Origin: Actinoplanes derwentensis
Lineage (GTDB): Bacteria; Actinomycetota; Actinomycetes; Mycobacteriales; Micromonosporaceae
Assembly (NCBI RefSeq): GCF_900104725.1
Contig: NZ_LT629758.1
Span: 4,850,501 to 4,914,500, forward strand
DNA: 64,000 bases
Direction of reading: 5' to 3'
The notes below the pieces were generated by a model. The model saw only the letters and a program-made list of their open reading frames with translations, was not told where the DNA came from and ran no database searches. Shown here one piece after another: positions 16,295-26,400 of the stretch (within the stretch, counting starts at the first letter, position 1; every line of letters begins with the position of its first letter). Both the position numbers and the translations under genes were made by a program.

Positions 16295-18988
16295 TCAGTC
16301 GGTGGGTGCGGCGGGCCGACGGCGTAGCCGGGTTCGGTAGATCTCGTCGACGCCCCAGACGAGCACGGGGAACGGCGCCAGGAAGGCCAGTTCGGCGAGG
16401 GTGAGTGCGGCGGTGCCAAAGATCGCCTGCAGCGGCGGGAGGTAGATCAGCGCGGCGGCGAACACCACCTCGAACAGGATGCCGCCGAGCAGCGGTCGGT
16501 TGCTGAACACGCCGATGGTGCGCAGCGCGGCGTGGTCGGTGCGCGAGGCCATGGCGGTGCCGATCTGGCAGGCGACGATTCCGGCGAACGTCATAGTGGT
16601 GGCGCGGGCGTAGGTCGTGTCGGTCAGTTCGGCGCCTGGCTGCCATCCGGCCCGCCACAACACCCAGAAGAAGCCCGTCATCACCAGGATCGCCGAGGTC
16701 ACCCCGAGAAGCCCCCATGCCCGCAGCAGCAGCCGCCGGTCGATGACGCCCGCTGTCCGTGAGCGCGGCGGGCGGTCCATCAGCCCCGGCTCGGCCTTTT
16801 CCCGGCCCAGCGCGAGGGCGGGCAGGGTTTCGGTGCCCAGGTCGATCGCCAGGATCTGCAGCACCGTCAACGGCAGCGGTACCGCACCGCCGGACAGGGC
16901 GAAGATCAGGAACGGAACGACTTCGGGTACGGCGTGGGCGAAGATGTAGAGCACGAACTTGCGGACGTTGTCGTAGACGCGCCGCCCGGCTTCGACGGCT
17001 CGTACGATCGTGGCGAAGTTGTCGTCGGTGAGGACCATCGTCGCGGCCTCGCGGGCGACATCGGTGCCGGAGCGGCCCATCGCGACGCCGATGTCAGCGT
17101 GCCGCAGGGCCGGGGCGTCGTTGACGCCGTCGCCGGTCATCGCCACGACGTGACCCTCGGACCGCAGCGCCTCGCAGATGCGCAGTTTGCTCTCCGGCGA
17201 CGACCGGGCGAAGACGATCTCCTGCCGCTCCCGCAGCAACCGGTCCAGGTCGGCGTCGCTCATCTGCTCGAGTTCGGTGCCGGTGACCACGCGCGGGCGG
17301 CCGCCGCCGATACCGACCCGGACGGCGATCTCCGCGGCGGTGGGGCCGTAGTCCCCGGTGATGACGTGCACGGTGATCCCGGCCCGGTGGGCGGCGGCGA
17401 CCGCCGCCGACACCGCCTCGCGGGGCGGGTCGACCATGGCCACCAGCCCGAGCAGAGTCAGGTCCGCTTCCGCGACGTCACGGCCGGCCGCGAGTACCTG
17501 AGCGTCAGCGGTACGGCGGGCGACCGCGAGCACACGCAAGCCGGCGGTCGCGAACCGGTCGACAGCTGCCGTCACGTCGACGCGCACCGGATCGGTAAGC
17601 GCAGTCACACACCCGGCATCATCGATGACGCGGGTGCACAACGGCAGGATCGACTCGGGTGCCCCTTTGGTGTGCAGCCGGCCGCCGGTCACCGTGGACA
17701 TGCGTTTGGTGCGCGGGTCGAAGGAGTACAGGATGTCGCGGGAGGCGTCGCGGTCCACCGCCCGCACAGGTGCACCCAGCGACTCCGCGAGCCGCAGCAA
17801 CGCCACCTCGGTGGGATCGCCGCTGTCGGCCGGCGCCCCGTCGCCGGCCTGATGGGCGGTGGTGCAGATGGCGGCGGCGACGGCGAGGTCGCGGGCACGG
17901 GCGTCACCGCCGGCGGCGGTCGCGTCCTGGTCGCCGTCGGCGAGCCACAGCCGGGTGACCCGCATCCGGTTCTCGGTGAGGGTGCCAGTCTTGTCGGTGC
18001 AGATCACCGTCGTCGACCCGAGCGTTTCCACGGCGGAGAGCCGTTTGACGACGGCGCCCGCCTTCGCGAGTTCGCGGACTCCGGCGGCGAGGGCGAGGGT
18101 GATGATGGGTAGCAGGCCCTCCGGTACGTTCGCCACGATCAGTCCGATGGAGAAGCTGATCGCCGCGGCCCAGCCGAGCCCGGCGAGTACACCGATCGGC
18201 AGGAACACGGCACCGGCGGAGACGGCGACGATCGCGATGACCCAGGTGGCCCGGCGCACCTGCCGTTCCAGCGGGCTTGGTTCGGGCCGGCCCCGTTGCG
18301 ACAGCGCGGCGATCCGGCCGAGTTCGCTGTGCATTCCGGTGTGGGTGACCACGGCCCGGGCCTGACCCGCCGTGCAGGACGTGCCGCTGAAGACGAGTTC
18401 CCGCGCTTCCAGCAGCGGTCCGGGCACGAGTTCGGTGTCGGCGGTGCGGGTGGCGGGCGCCGATTCGCCGTTGAGCGACGACAGGTCGACCGCCAGGATT
18501 CCGTCGATCAGGCGGCCGTCGGCGCAGATCCGGTCACCTTCGGTGATCTCCATGACGTCGCCGGGTACCAGGTCCCGGGCGGGCACCTCGACGAGGACTC
18601 CGTCGCGCAAGACCCGTGCGGATACCGGCAGGTAGGCGGCCAGCGCCTCCACGGCCCGCTCAGCTTGGCGTTCCTGGACGAAGGCGAACGCGGCGTTGAG
18701 CAGGATGACGGCGATCACCGCGACCGCAAGCGCGGGCGCATGCCCGGCCCAGGCCAGCACTGCGGCGATCATCAGCAGTACCGCCAGCGGCTGGGTGAAC
18801 TGGGCGAGCAGCTGCCGCGGCCACTGTCGCTGGTGGCGGCGGGAGAGCTCGTTGGGGCCGTACACGGTCAGCCGGCGTGCTGCCTCCCTGGAGCGAAGCC
18901 CTGTCGGCGTGGAACGCAGATGCCGGAAGAGCTCGGTTGGTGGTTGGCGTTCGTCGACCTCGGCCGGAGCCGCCATCGTTTGTGCCAT
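16295..18988 (-). CDS. P2-type cation-transporting ATPase (CtpF-like)
   Basis: An 897-residue P-type ATPase. In order: an N-terminal cation-ATPase domain ([20 protein letters not shown]), the actuator domain with [13 protein letters not shown], the helix [20 protein letters not shown], the phosphorylated aspartate D332 in [14 protein letters not shown], the nucleotide domain ([16 protein letters not shown]), the hinge [22 protein letters not shown] and a C-terminal bundle of about six helices. The VPEGL helix marks the P2 (Ca2+ or Na+/K+-like) class, so a heavy-metal role is unlikely. ATG at 18988 has AGGGG upstream. M. tuberculosis ctpF, of similar size, belongs to the DosR regulon. The substrate ion is not certain. 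Confidence 0.92.
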   Translation of the reverse strand: MAQTMAAPAEVDERQPPTELFRHLRSTPTGLRSREAARRLTVYGPNELSRRHQRQWPRQLLAQFTQPLAVLLMIAAVLAWAGHAPALAVAVIAVILLNAAFAFVQERQAERAVEALAAYLPVSARVLRDGVLVEVPARDLVPGDVMEITEGDRICADGRLIDGILAVDLSSLNGESAPATRTADTELVPGPLLEARELVFSGTSCTAGQARAVVTHTGMHSELGRIAALSQRGRPEPSPLERQVRRATWVIAIVAVSAGAVFLPIGVLAGLGWAAAISFSIGLIVANVPEGLLPIITLALAAGVRELAKAGAVVKRLSAVETLGSTTVICTDKTGTLTENRMRVTRLWLADGDQDATAAGGDARARDLAVAAAICTTAHQAGDGAPADSGDPTEVALLRLAESLGAPVRAVDRDASRDILYSFDPRTKRMSTVTGGRLHTKGAPESILPLCTRVIDDAGCVTALTDPVRVDVTAAVDRFATAGLRVLAVARRTADAQVLAAGRDVAEADLTLLGLVAMVDPPREAVSAAVAAAHRAGITVHVITGDYGPTAAEIAVRVGIGGGRPRVVTGTELEQMSDADLDRLLRERQEIVFARSSPESKLRICEALRSEGHVVAMTGDGVNDAPALRHADIGVAMGRSGTDVAREAATMVLTDDNFATIVRAVEAGRRVYDNVRKFVLYIFAHAVPEVVPFLIFALSGGAVPLPLTVLQILAIDLGTETLPALALGREKAEPGLMDRPPRSRTAGVIDRRLLLRAWGLLGVTSAILVMTGFFWVLWRAGWQPGAELTDTTYARATTMTFAGIVACQIGTAMASRTDHAALRTIGVFSNRPLLGGILFEVVFAAALIYLPPLQAIFGTAALTLAELAFLAPFPVLVWGVDEIYRTRLRRRPAAPTD

Positions 18989-19066
18989 GCCCCTCAGCGT
19001 TCGCCTGCCCTCCCGCACACGTCAGAGCCATTGGTCCCACATCGATGGGTGACGCCAGTAAGGCAC

Positions 19067-19081
19067 AGGCCGTTCGGCCTA
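19067..19081. promoter_or_regulatory. DosR/DevR-like box between the divergent ATPase and DoxX genes
   Basis: AGGCC-GTTC-GGCCT-A, a perfect 14-bp palindrome with the island core GTTC. It starts 79 bp upstream of the ATPase ATG and ends 85 bp before the DoxX ATG, so it could serve both. Confidence 0.55.
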
Positions 19082-19088
19082 CCCGGAG

Positions 19089-19103
19089 GGGACCGCTGGC
19101 TCC
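19089..19103 (+). promoter_or_regulatory. Second DosR/DevR-like box in the ATPase/DoxX promoter
   Basis: GGGAC-CGCT-GGCTC-C, 22 bp start-to-start from the box at 19067. Left arm perfect, right arm with one change. Confidence 0.5.
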
Positions 19104-19165
19104 TACCACCACGGCTTTCCCGGCGAATAGTCAGACTTGGATGTATCGATACTGAGGAGGACACC

Positions 19166-19750
19166 ATGACAACGGTCGGCCACAGCACGGCAACACCCCT
19201 CGAACCGGTCCCGGCGCCTGGCTCGATGCTCACCGTCAATGCGGCCCGCGGGCTCGCGGTCCTACGGATTTCGCTCGGCTTCGTCTTCCTGTGGGCGTTC
19301 TTCGACAAGCTTTTCGGATGGAACTACGCCACCCCGGCCGAGCGGGCCTGGATCAACGGCGGCTCCCCCACCAAGGGATTCCTGTCCGGCGTCGACGTCG
19401 GCCCCTTCCCGGGCTTCTTCACCGGCATCGCCGGACAGGCCTGGGCCGACTGGCTGTTCATGCTCGGCCTTCTGGGCGTCGGCGCCGCCCTGGTTCTCGG
19501 CATCGGCCTGCGCCTGGCCGCGGGGGCCGGCGCCCTGATGATGCTCCTGATGTGGTTCGCCGAGTTCCCGCCCGCCCGGACCACCGGTGCCGGCGAGGCG
19601 ACACACTCGACCAACCCGATCATGGACTATCACCTCGTGTACGCCCTCAGCGCGATCGTCACCGCGCTCACCTACGCCGGGCACACCTGGGGCCTCGGCC
19701 GTCAGTGGGCGAAACTGCCCTTCGTGCAGCACAACCGCTGGCTGATCTGA
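19166..19750 (+). CDS. DoxX-like membrane protein
   Basis: A 194-residue membrane protein of the DoxX/DoxD type, with four hydrophobic helices: about 29-48 (VLRISLGFVFLWAFFDKLFG), 88-110 (ADWLFMLGLLGVGAALVLGIG), 115-130 and 150-168. Members are linked to quinone-dependent oxidation (thiosulfate oxidoreductase subunit, redox stress). The loop GWNYATPAERAWINGGSPTKGFL is conserved among actinobacterial members. ATG at 19166 has a strong GAGGAGG site, ruling out the long frame from 18296 that is antisense to the ATPase. It diverges from the ATPase gene and shares its boxes. Confidence 0.85.
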   Translation: MTTVGHSTATPLEPVPAPGSMLTVNAARGLAVLRISLGFVFLWAFFDKLFGWNYATPAERAWINGGSPTKGFLSGVDVGPFPGFFTGIAGQAWADWLFMLGLLGVGAALVLGIGLRLAAGAGALMMLLMWFAEFPPARTTGAGEATHSTNPIMDYHLVYALSAIVTALTYAGHTWGLGRQWAKLPFVQHNRWLI

Positions 19751-19897
19751 CCGCCATCGTCTGCGGCCGGGGATCACATCGATCCCCGGCCGAAGGCCTG
19801 TCCGCACGGCCTCCACCCCTTCCTTGTCACTGGAGGCGAATCGCCACCGCTGTGGTACCGGTCGTCTCAGGCAAAGAAGAACGACACGAGACGATCG

Positions 19898-20170
19898 TCA
19901 GTCGCCGGGCCCGTGTGCCGGGGCTGTCGTGTCGAGGACTTGCAGACGTCGCGCGTACTCATCGTCGTCGATGTCGCCGCGCGCGAACCGTTCGGCGAGC
20001 ATCTGCTGCGGCCCAGTTCCATGTGCCACCGGCCTCCTGTGGTGCAGGTCCCGGCCGGCATAACGGGCCATCGCGACGACACCGGCGACTATCAGCCCCC
20101 AGAACAGCAGGCTGTTCACGATCATGAAGAACATGCCCCACCCGTTCATGCCGTTGCCGTAATACATCAT
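19898..20170 (-). CDS. SHOCT domain membrane protein
   Basis: A 90-residue protein. The N-terminus MMYYGNGMNGWGMFFMIVNS leads into one membrane helix (about 14-35). After a basic linker comes a C-terminal SHOCT motif: MLAERFARGDIDDDEYARRLQVL. SHOCT segments occur at the ends of many small actinobacterial membrane proteins and probably mediate oligomerisation. The double ATG at 20170/20167 follows GAGGAG. It is convergent with the DoxX gene and lies inside the stress island, but no good DosR-like box is visible directly upstream. Confidence 0.82.
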   Translation of the reverse strand: MMYYGNGMNGWGMFFMIVNSLLFWGLIVAGVVAMARYAGRDLHHRRPVAHGTGPQQMLAERFARGDIDDDEYARRLQVLDTTAPAHGPGD

Positions 20171-20650
20171 CGTGATCTCCTCAGATGTCGCTCGGGTGGC
20201 TGACGCTGCATGAACCGGCCGTCAGGTGTGGTGGTGGCCGGGCTTCGGGCGGCTAGCAGATCTCCGCCCTCTCCGGGGGAGACACCTTCACCGTGCTCAG
20301 GACCGCCCCGCATCTGGTACCGCTCAACGGCACCTCATGGAGAGCCGAAGGCCCTGTCTTCAGCGGGCGGGGCCCGACAAGATCGGACGACGGGCTCTAC
20401 GGGGTGGGCTACGGCCCGGCCAGCGTTCCGATCGCCTGAAGCAACGGCCGAGCGTCGCCGGCATGCACCGGGGACAGGTCCCGGCCGTGGCATGATCCTG
20501 GCGTCGCCGACTACCCGCAGGGACATTTTCCCGCGTGACACCAGGGGCGATAGGCCCTACGCCTCATCGCCCGGTCGGCCTAGGTTGAAGCGTGGGACGC
20601 CACATGTCAGCCACCCGGCTGGCCGCTGCGGCTGCTCTGGAGGTGAACGC
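20171..20650 (+). other. 480-bp intergenic region with no secure gene
   Basis: Between the SHOCT gene and a UspA gene. It contains the DosR-like box at 20544 and a GGGACAGGTCCC palindrome at 20471-20482 (5-2-5, not the DosR spacing). A 48-codon frame (GTG 20293 to TGA 20439) has plausible codon usage but no recognised family and a poorly spaced ribosome site. Nothing else convincing is seen. Confidence 0.5.
20544..20558 (+). promoter_or_regulatory. DosR/DevR-like box upstream of the last UspA gene
   Basis: GGGGC-GATA-GGCCC-T, preceded by A. It ends 92 bp before the UspA start. A GGGAC half-site with TCCC lies 24 bp upstream at 20520-20532. Confidence 0.55.
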
Positions 20651-21538
20651 ATGAACACCTCAGCAACGCCCCGCATCGTCGTCGGTGTGAGCGGGTCACC
20701 GGCCAGCCTCCGGGCGGTCGAAGAGGCCGCCCGTGCGGCACAGAGCCGCGCCTTGCCTCTGCATCTGGCGCATGTGTTCAACTGGCTGCCGGACGCCACC
20801 GGCGATCCGAGTGCTGCCCGGAGCATGCTGCGGCAGGCGGCGGTCGCTGCGGTCCGTATCGCGCCGGCCCTCGACATCACCACCGAACTGGTGGAGGGCC
20901 GTCCACTGACCGGCCTGTTGCGCCTTTCCCGGCGTGCGGCGCTCACGGTCATCGGCGACGGGAATCTGAACGACCTGACCTGCATGCCTCGGGACGCGAT
21001 CGCCGTGCAACTCACCGCGCGCGGCTTCGGCAGTGTCGTGGTCACCAGGGCATGGCCTGTCCCGGATGGTCCGGTCCTGGTCGGGGTGGATGGCTCTGCT
21101 GCGGCAGAGCCGGTTCTCGACTTTGCGTTCGACGCGGCCGCACACCGGCGGCAGGGGCTGCTGGTCGTGCACGTGCTCGAATCCGGGGACCGCACGGACG
21201 CCCTTGACCAGATGGTCGCCTCGCGGGCGCTGGCGTCCGGCGTCGACGCGCGACTGCGCGTCCTGGACGGCGACCCGACCACGGTGATGGCCCGGCAATC
21301 GCATGAGGCGTCGCTGATCGTCGTAGGCGCTCGTGGCCGATCGCCCTACCACGGGCTACTGGGGTCGGTCACCCAGACGCTGCTGCACCACGGCCCCGCA
21401 TCGGTCGCCGTCATCCGCGGCGCCGTGCCCGAGTCACGCCGGCCCGCACGTAGCGATGCGACCCCGAGACGCCGCGCCATCGTTTGCGCCCGGGTGCCCG
21501 AGGCTGCGGCCGGAACCCGGGAGGCGACGCCGGTGTAG
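20651..21538 (+). CDS. Universal stress protein, tandem UspA domains
   Basis: A 295-residue two-domain UspA protein: IVVGVSGSPASLRAVEEAARAA in domain 1 and VLVGVDGSAAAEPVLDFAFDAA with the loop IVVGARGRSPYHGLLGSVTQTLLHHGP in domain 2. Domain 1 lacks a clear glycine loop (TVIGDGNLNDLTCMPRDAIAVQL), so only the second domain is likely to bind ATP. ATG 20651 follows GGAGGTG; the frame from 20210 has no family similarity and is not used. It is convergent with the sigma-factor operon, ending 18 bp from its last stop. Confidence 0.88.
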   Translation: MNTSATPRIVVGVSGSPASLRAVEEAARAAQSRALPLHLAHVFNWLPDATGDPSAARSMLRQAAVAAVRIAPALDITTELVEGRPLTGLLRLSRRAALTVIGDGNLNDLTCMPRDAIAVQLTARGFGSVVVTRAWPVPDGPVLVGVDGSAAAEPVLDFAFDAAAHRRQGLLVVHVLESGDRTDALDQMVASRALASGVDARLRVLDGDPTTVMARQSHEASLIVVGARGRSPYHGLLGSVTQTLLHHGPASVAVIRGAVPESRRPARSDATPRRRAIVCARVPEAAAGTREATPV

Positions 21539-21556
21539 CGTCGCCTCCCGGGGTCG

Positions 21557-22753
21557 TCAGCACTGCCAGGTGCGCAGCTTCTGGTCGACGAACCCGTTGG
21601 TGTCGGTCATCGCGCCGATTCCGACGTCCTTGGCGAAGGTGACGCGTTTGCCCTTGTCGTAGACGGCGCCGCCCTGGGTGAGGACCAGGCCACCGGGGCT
21701 GACGTTGTTCCCGACGTCGTCGTTGTCGACTTTCGCGACGAGCTTGCCGGTGGCGACGTTCCAGAGGCCCGTCTCCGGGTCCCGGGCGGCGCCGGGGGCA
21801 TCGTCCCAGAGGCCGCCGGTCACCCAGGCGCCATCGCTGCTGATGCTGTAGCCCGCGCTGGAGTAGCCGGCCGGGGTCTCCAACTGGCGGCCCTTTCCGG
21901 TGCGATCCCAGACGTACGCCAGGGTGCCGTCTTCGGCGGTCCCCTGCGGGAGGCTCTGCATGCCCTCGGTCTCGTAGCCCTTCTTGCCCGCCCGATTACG
22001 CAGAACCCCGGCGATGGTGCCGTTGTCGGCGATGATGTCGGAGTCGGCGTTCGTCGGCAGGGGCAGCCGCTCGGGTTTCGCCGAGCCGGCTGGCCAGAGC
22101 AGGATGACGGCGCCGCGCCCCTCGATGTTCTCCTTGGGCTGGACGGTGGCGAGGACCTCGCCCGCCGTATTGATCTGCGGCCAGCCGAGGGTGTTCCAGT
22201 GGCCGGGCGGCGTCTGGAGCTCAGTGATCTTGCCGTCGGCGTAACGGAAGAAGGTGTCGGGGCCGCTTCCGCCGTCGGAGCCGCGTCCCACGGCGACCCC
22301 CGAGGAGTTGACGTCGATCAACTCGGCCGAGTCCTCCGGGTAGGAGACCCGGTGAACCTTGCCGTCGGCCCAGAAGAGGGGAATGAAGTCCTGGCCCTTC
22401 GAGCCGTGGCCGACGACATACCGGCCGGTCGGGTCGGTGGAGACGACCACGGGGTCCCCAACGTTCTTCGGCTTCTCCAGCACACCGGTCGTCTTGCACG
22501 TCAAAGCGGGCGGGACCGCCGACGGGGTGCTCGGGGCCGCGGGCAGCTGGACCCCGGTGTTCCGGTCATCGGGCGTCAGGGCGGGCACCGCGACGAGCAG
22601 TCCGAGACTGACCACCGCCGCCGCGGACACGGTTGCCGTCCGGCGCCGGCGGACCTTGCGTACGCCCTCGGCGACCACCTGGTCCATCACCAGGTCCATC
22701 GGGGGCACCGCGACCTCGTTCAGGCGTTCGCGGAGCAGTTGTTCATCGCTCAC
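21557..22753 (-). CDS. Sigma-factor-linked membrane-anchored repeat protein
   Basis: A 398-residue protein with a 40-residue cytosolic N-terminus (SDEQLLRERLNEVAVPPMDL, basic RKVRRRR), one membrane helix (about 43-62) and a large extracellular part. That part is built of repeated blade-like units containing W/Y-x-D/A-x-G turns (PLFWADGKV, FFRYADGKI, LLWPAGSAK, VWDRTGKGR, LWNVATGKL), like HAF or propeller repeats. Its GTG overlaps the ECF sigma gene stop as GTGA. The position is that of an anti-sigma factor, but no zinc-finger anti-sigma motif (HxxxCxxC) is present. Whether the short cytosolic part binds the sigma factor is unknown. Confidence 0.75.
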   Translation of the reverse strand: MSDEQLLRERLNEVAVPPMDLVMDQVVAEGVRKVRRRRTATVSAAAVVSLGLLVAVPALTPDDRNTGVQLPAAPSTPSAVPPALTCKTTGVLEKPKNVGDPVVVSTDPTGRYVVGHGSKGQDFIPLFWADGKVHRVSYPEDSAELIDVNSSGVAVGRGSDGGSGPDTFFRYADGKITELQTPPGHWNTLGWPQINTAGEVLATVQPKENIEGRGAVILLWPAGSAKPERLPLPTNADSDIIADNGTIAGVLRNRAGKKGYETEGMQSLPQGTAEDGTLAYVWDRTGKGRQLETPAGYSSAGYSISSDGAWVTGGLWDDAPGAARDPETGLWNVATGKLVAKVDNDDVGNNVSPGGLVLTQGGAVYDKGKRVTFAKDVGIGAMTDTNGFVDQKLRTWQC

Positions 22754-23250
22754 GATGGGACTCGCACTTCTGTCTGGAGGACCTCGCGCAGGATGGCAAG
22801 GCCACGGGAACACTGGCTCTTGACGGTGCTCGGCGAGCATTGAAGGGCCTCGGCGGCCTGCTCGACCGACAGGTCGTCGTAGTAGCGCAACACGATCGCC
22901 GCGCGTTGCTTGTTCGGCAGGGTCCGCAGGGCCGCCATCAGCGCGTCGCGTTCCTCGACGGCCGCCTGCGGCCCCGCCGGGGTGTCCGGCAGCCGGTCAC
23001 CGAGCAGCACCCCGAACCACTTGCGTCGGCGCTCGTCCAGATAGCGGCGCACCAGGATTCGGTGCAGGTAGCCGTCGGCGTTCTCCATGACCGTGTTGCG
23101 CTTCCACTGGACGAAAAGTGTCGTCACGGCGGACTGGACGATGTCCTCCGCAAGATGCTTGTCGCCGCACAGCAGGTACGCGGTGCGGTGCAGGCGTGGC
23201 AGCCGGCCGGAAACGAACTCGACGAACTCCCGGACTCTCTCGGGCCGCAT
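22750..23250 (-). CDS. ECF sigma factor, SigE-like
   Basis: A 166-residue ECF sigma factor of the actinobacterial SigE-type group. Region 2 is FVEFVSGRLPRLHRTAYLLCGDKHLAEDIVQSAVTTLFVQW. Region 4 is AALRTLPNKQRAAIVLRYYDDLSVEQAAEALQCSPSTVKSQCSRGL with its helix-turn-helix. ATG at 23250 follows AGGAG, preferred over ATG 23286. It is translationally coupled to the membrane repeat protein downstream. It diverges from the GH92 mannosidase gene, which might be a target (inference). Confidence 0.92.
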   Translation of the reverse strand: MRPERVREFVEFVSGRLPRLHRTAYLLCGDKHLAEDIVQSAVTTLFVQWKRNTVMENADGYLHRILVRRYLDERRRKWFGVLLGDRLPDTPAGPQAAVEERDALMAALRTLPNKQRAAIVLRYYDDLSVEQAAEALQCSPSTVKSQCSRGLAILREVLQTEVRVPS

Positions 23251-23410
23251 CCTGCTCCTCTCTCGAATGGAATGTGCTGTCGGCATACTGTCGCGATCGG
23301 CAGCCCCGAAGGTTGAGACGGACGCAGAACCCTTTCTGTTAAGAGACCTTTACAGATCGATGTCGGGCGATCGAAGATGGCGGGTGATCATCCTCATCGA
23401 TGGAGGTCTC

Positions 23411-26400
23411 ATGCGTCGTACGCCGCTCGCCGCCCTGTTGACGCTCGCCCTGGCCGGAGGGACGCTGGTGGTGAGCAGGCCCGCCTCGGCCGCTCCGGCG
23501 CCGCGGTTCAGCACCTCGTTCGAGACCACCGATCCACCACCCGCCTGGCAGAACACCGCGGAACGGACGTCCGGCGTGGACGGGCGGCTGCAGCCGGGGA
23601 TTCCCGGATCGGTCAACGGGCGGGTCGTCGCGGTCACCGCCTCGGGCGAGAACACCAGCGGCGGCGAGGTCAAGGAGAACCTGCTCGACGCCGACCCGGA
23701 CACCAAGTGGCTGGTCTTCGCCGGTACCGGCTGGGTCTCCTACCGGCTGAACGCGCCGGTACGGGCGGCCCGCTACGCGCTGACCGCGGCGAACGACGTG
23801 CCCGCCCGCGACCCGCGCGACTGGCGCCTCGAGGGCTCGGCCGACGGCAACACCTGGACGACCGTCGACACCCGGACCGGGCAGTCACTCGGCGAGCGCG
23901 GCGCCACGACCGGCTACGACGTCGCCACTCCCGGCGACTACCTCCACTACCGGCTGACCGTGACCGCGAACGGCGGGGCGACCATCGTGCAGCTGGCCGA
24001 CCTGCAGTTGTCGAACGGCGACGAGACGCCGCCACCGGCCGAGCCGGCCCGCAGCGCGATCGGGACCGGGCCGTCCAACGCGCCGGCCGCCAAGGCCCGG
24101 GTCGGGTACTCCGGCCTGGCGTCGCTGGAGTTCGCCGGACGTCATGCCACGGACGGGCGCGGTTACACGTACAACAAGGTCTATGACGTTGATCTGAAAG
24201 TCGGGCCGGACACGGAACTCTCCTATCTGGTGTTCCCCGAGTTCACCCGCGGTGACCTGAGCTATCCGGCCACGTTCACCGCGGTGGATCTGGCGTTCAC
24301 CGACGGCACCTTCCTGAGTGCACTGAAGGCAAAGGACCAGCACGGGACCGTGGTAAGTCCGCAGGCGCAGGGCGCGGCGCAGAAGCTGTCCGTCAACCAG
24401 TGGAACAAGATCACCTCCCGGATCGGCGCGGTCGCCCGTGGTAGGACCGTCGACCGGATCCTGGTCGCCTACGACAAGCCGTCCGGGCCGCAGAGTGCCT
24501 GGCGGGCCTGGTTCGACGACATCGCCCTGACCGACGTCAAGGGTCAAAAGCCGATCAAGAGCCTTGCCGGGTACGTGGAGACGCGCCGCGGAACCCAGTC
24601 GAGCGGCGGCTTCTCCCGTGGCAACAACATCCCCGCGGCCGCCGTGCCGCACGGCTTCAACTTCTGGACCCCGGTGACCAACGCGTCCACCCTGAGCTGG
24701 CTGTACGAGTACCACAAGGCCAACAACGCGGCGAACGTGCCGGAGTTGCAGGCACTGTCGGTCAGCCACGAACCCAGCCCGTGGATGGCGGACCGGCAGA
24801 CCTTCCAGTTCATGCCGCAGGACGGCACCGGTGTCCCGAACGCCGGCCGGACCGCCCGCGCGCTGCCGTTCCACCACGAGAACGAGACCGCGAAACCGCA
24901 CTACTACGGCGTCACGTTCGACAGCGGGCTCAAGGCCGAGGTCGCGCCCACCGATCACGCGGCGCTGCTGCGGTTCACCTTCACCGGTGACGGCGGCAAC
25001 ATCATCTTCGACAACGTCAACGACAGCGCCGGCCTGACCGTCGACGCGGCGACCGGCACGATCTCCGGCTGGACCGACGTGCGCAGCGGCCTGTCCAACG
25101 GCGCGTCCCGGATGTTCCTCTACGGAACTGTCGACGCCCCGGTGCTCGGTGGCGGAATGTTGCCGGCCGGCAACCGGCCCTCCACCGGGTACGTCACCGT
25201 CGGCGCGAAGACGGTGAACCTGCGGGTGGCCACCTCACTGCTCGGCGTCGACCAGGCCCGGCACAACCTGGAGCTGGAACTCGCCGCCGCGGACACCTTG
25301 GAGACGGTCCGCGGTCGCGCCGAGACCGCCTGGAACGCCAAGCTGCGTACCGTCGAGGTGGAGGGTGCGAGCCGGGATCAGCTGGTCACCCTCTACTCCA
25401 ACCTGTACCGGCTGTTCCTCTACCCGAACTCGGCACACGAGAACACCGGCACGAACGCGGCCCCGGTCTGGCGGCACGCGGTCCAATCGTCGACGACCAC
25501 GCCGCCGAGCACACCGACCCAGACCGGGGCCCAGGTCAAGGACGGAAAGGTGTACGTCAACAACGGCTTCTGGGACACCTACCGCACCACCTGGCCCGCC
25601 TACTCGCTGCTCACTCCGACGCTGGCCGGCGAGATGGTGGACGGGTTCGTGCAGCAGTACCGTGACGGCGGCTGGATCTCCCGCTGGTCGTCGCCGGGAT
25701 ACGCGAACCTGATGGTCGGCACGAGCTCGGACGTCGCCTTCGCGGACGCGTACCTCAAGGGCGTGAAAGGTTTCGACCTGGAGGACGCCTATGCGGCTGC
25801 CGTCAAGAACGCCTCGGTCGCGCCGCCGAACGACAACGTCGGGCGTAAGGGCCTGACCACCTCGATCTTCAAGGGGTACACACCGTCGGACGTCACCGGC
25901 GAGGCGATGTCCTGGGCGGTGGACGGGTACATCAACGACTACGGCATCGCGAACATGGCCCAGGCTCTCGGCTACACCGAGGAGGCCGCCTACTACCGGT
26001 CGCGCGCCCTCAACTACGTCAACCACTTCGACTCGTCGGTCGACTTCTTCCAAGGTAGGAACTCCGCCGGACAATGGCGGTGGAACCCCGCGCAGTACGA
26101 CCCGGAGGTGTGGGGCTACGACTACACCGAGACGAACGGCTGGAACATGGCGTTCCACGTGCCGCAGGACGGGCAAGGGCTGGCCAACCTCTACGGCGGG
26201 CGGGATGCGCTCGCCGGCAAACTGGACACGTTCTTCTCGACACCGGAGACCGGGCTCGAGTCCGGTTCCTACGGCGGCGTCATCCACGAGATGACCGAGG
26301 CCCGGGACGTACGGATGGGCCAGTACGGCCACAGCAACCAGCCGTCGCACCACATCCCGTGGATGTACACCTTCACCGGGCAGCCGTCCAAGACCCAGGC

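Noticed and set aside
20471..20482. GGGACAGGTCCC as a DosR-like box
   Set aside because: The arms are right but the spacing is 5-2-5, not 5-4-5, and it lies far (168 bp) from the gene start.
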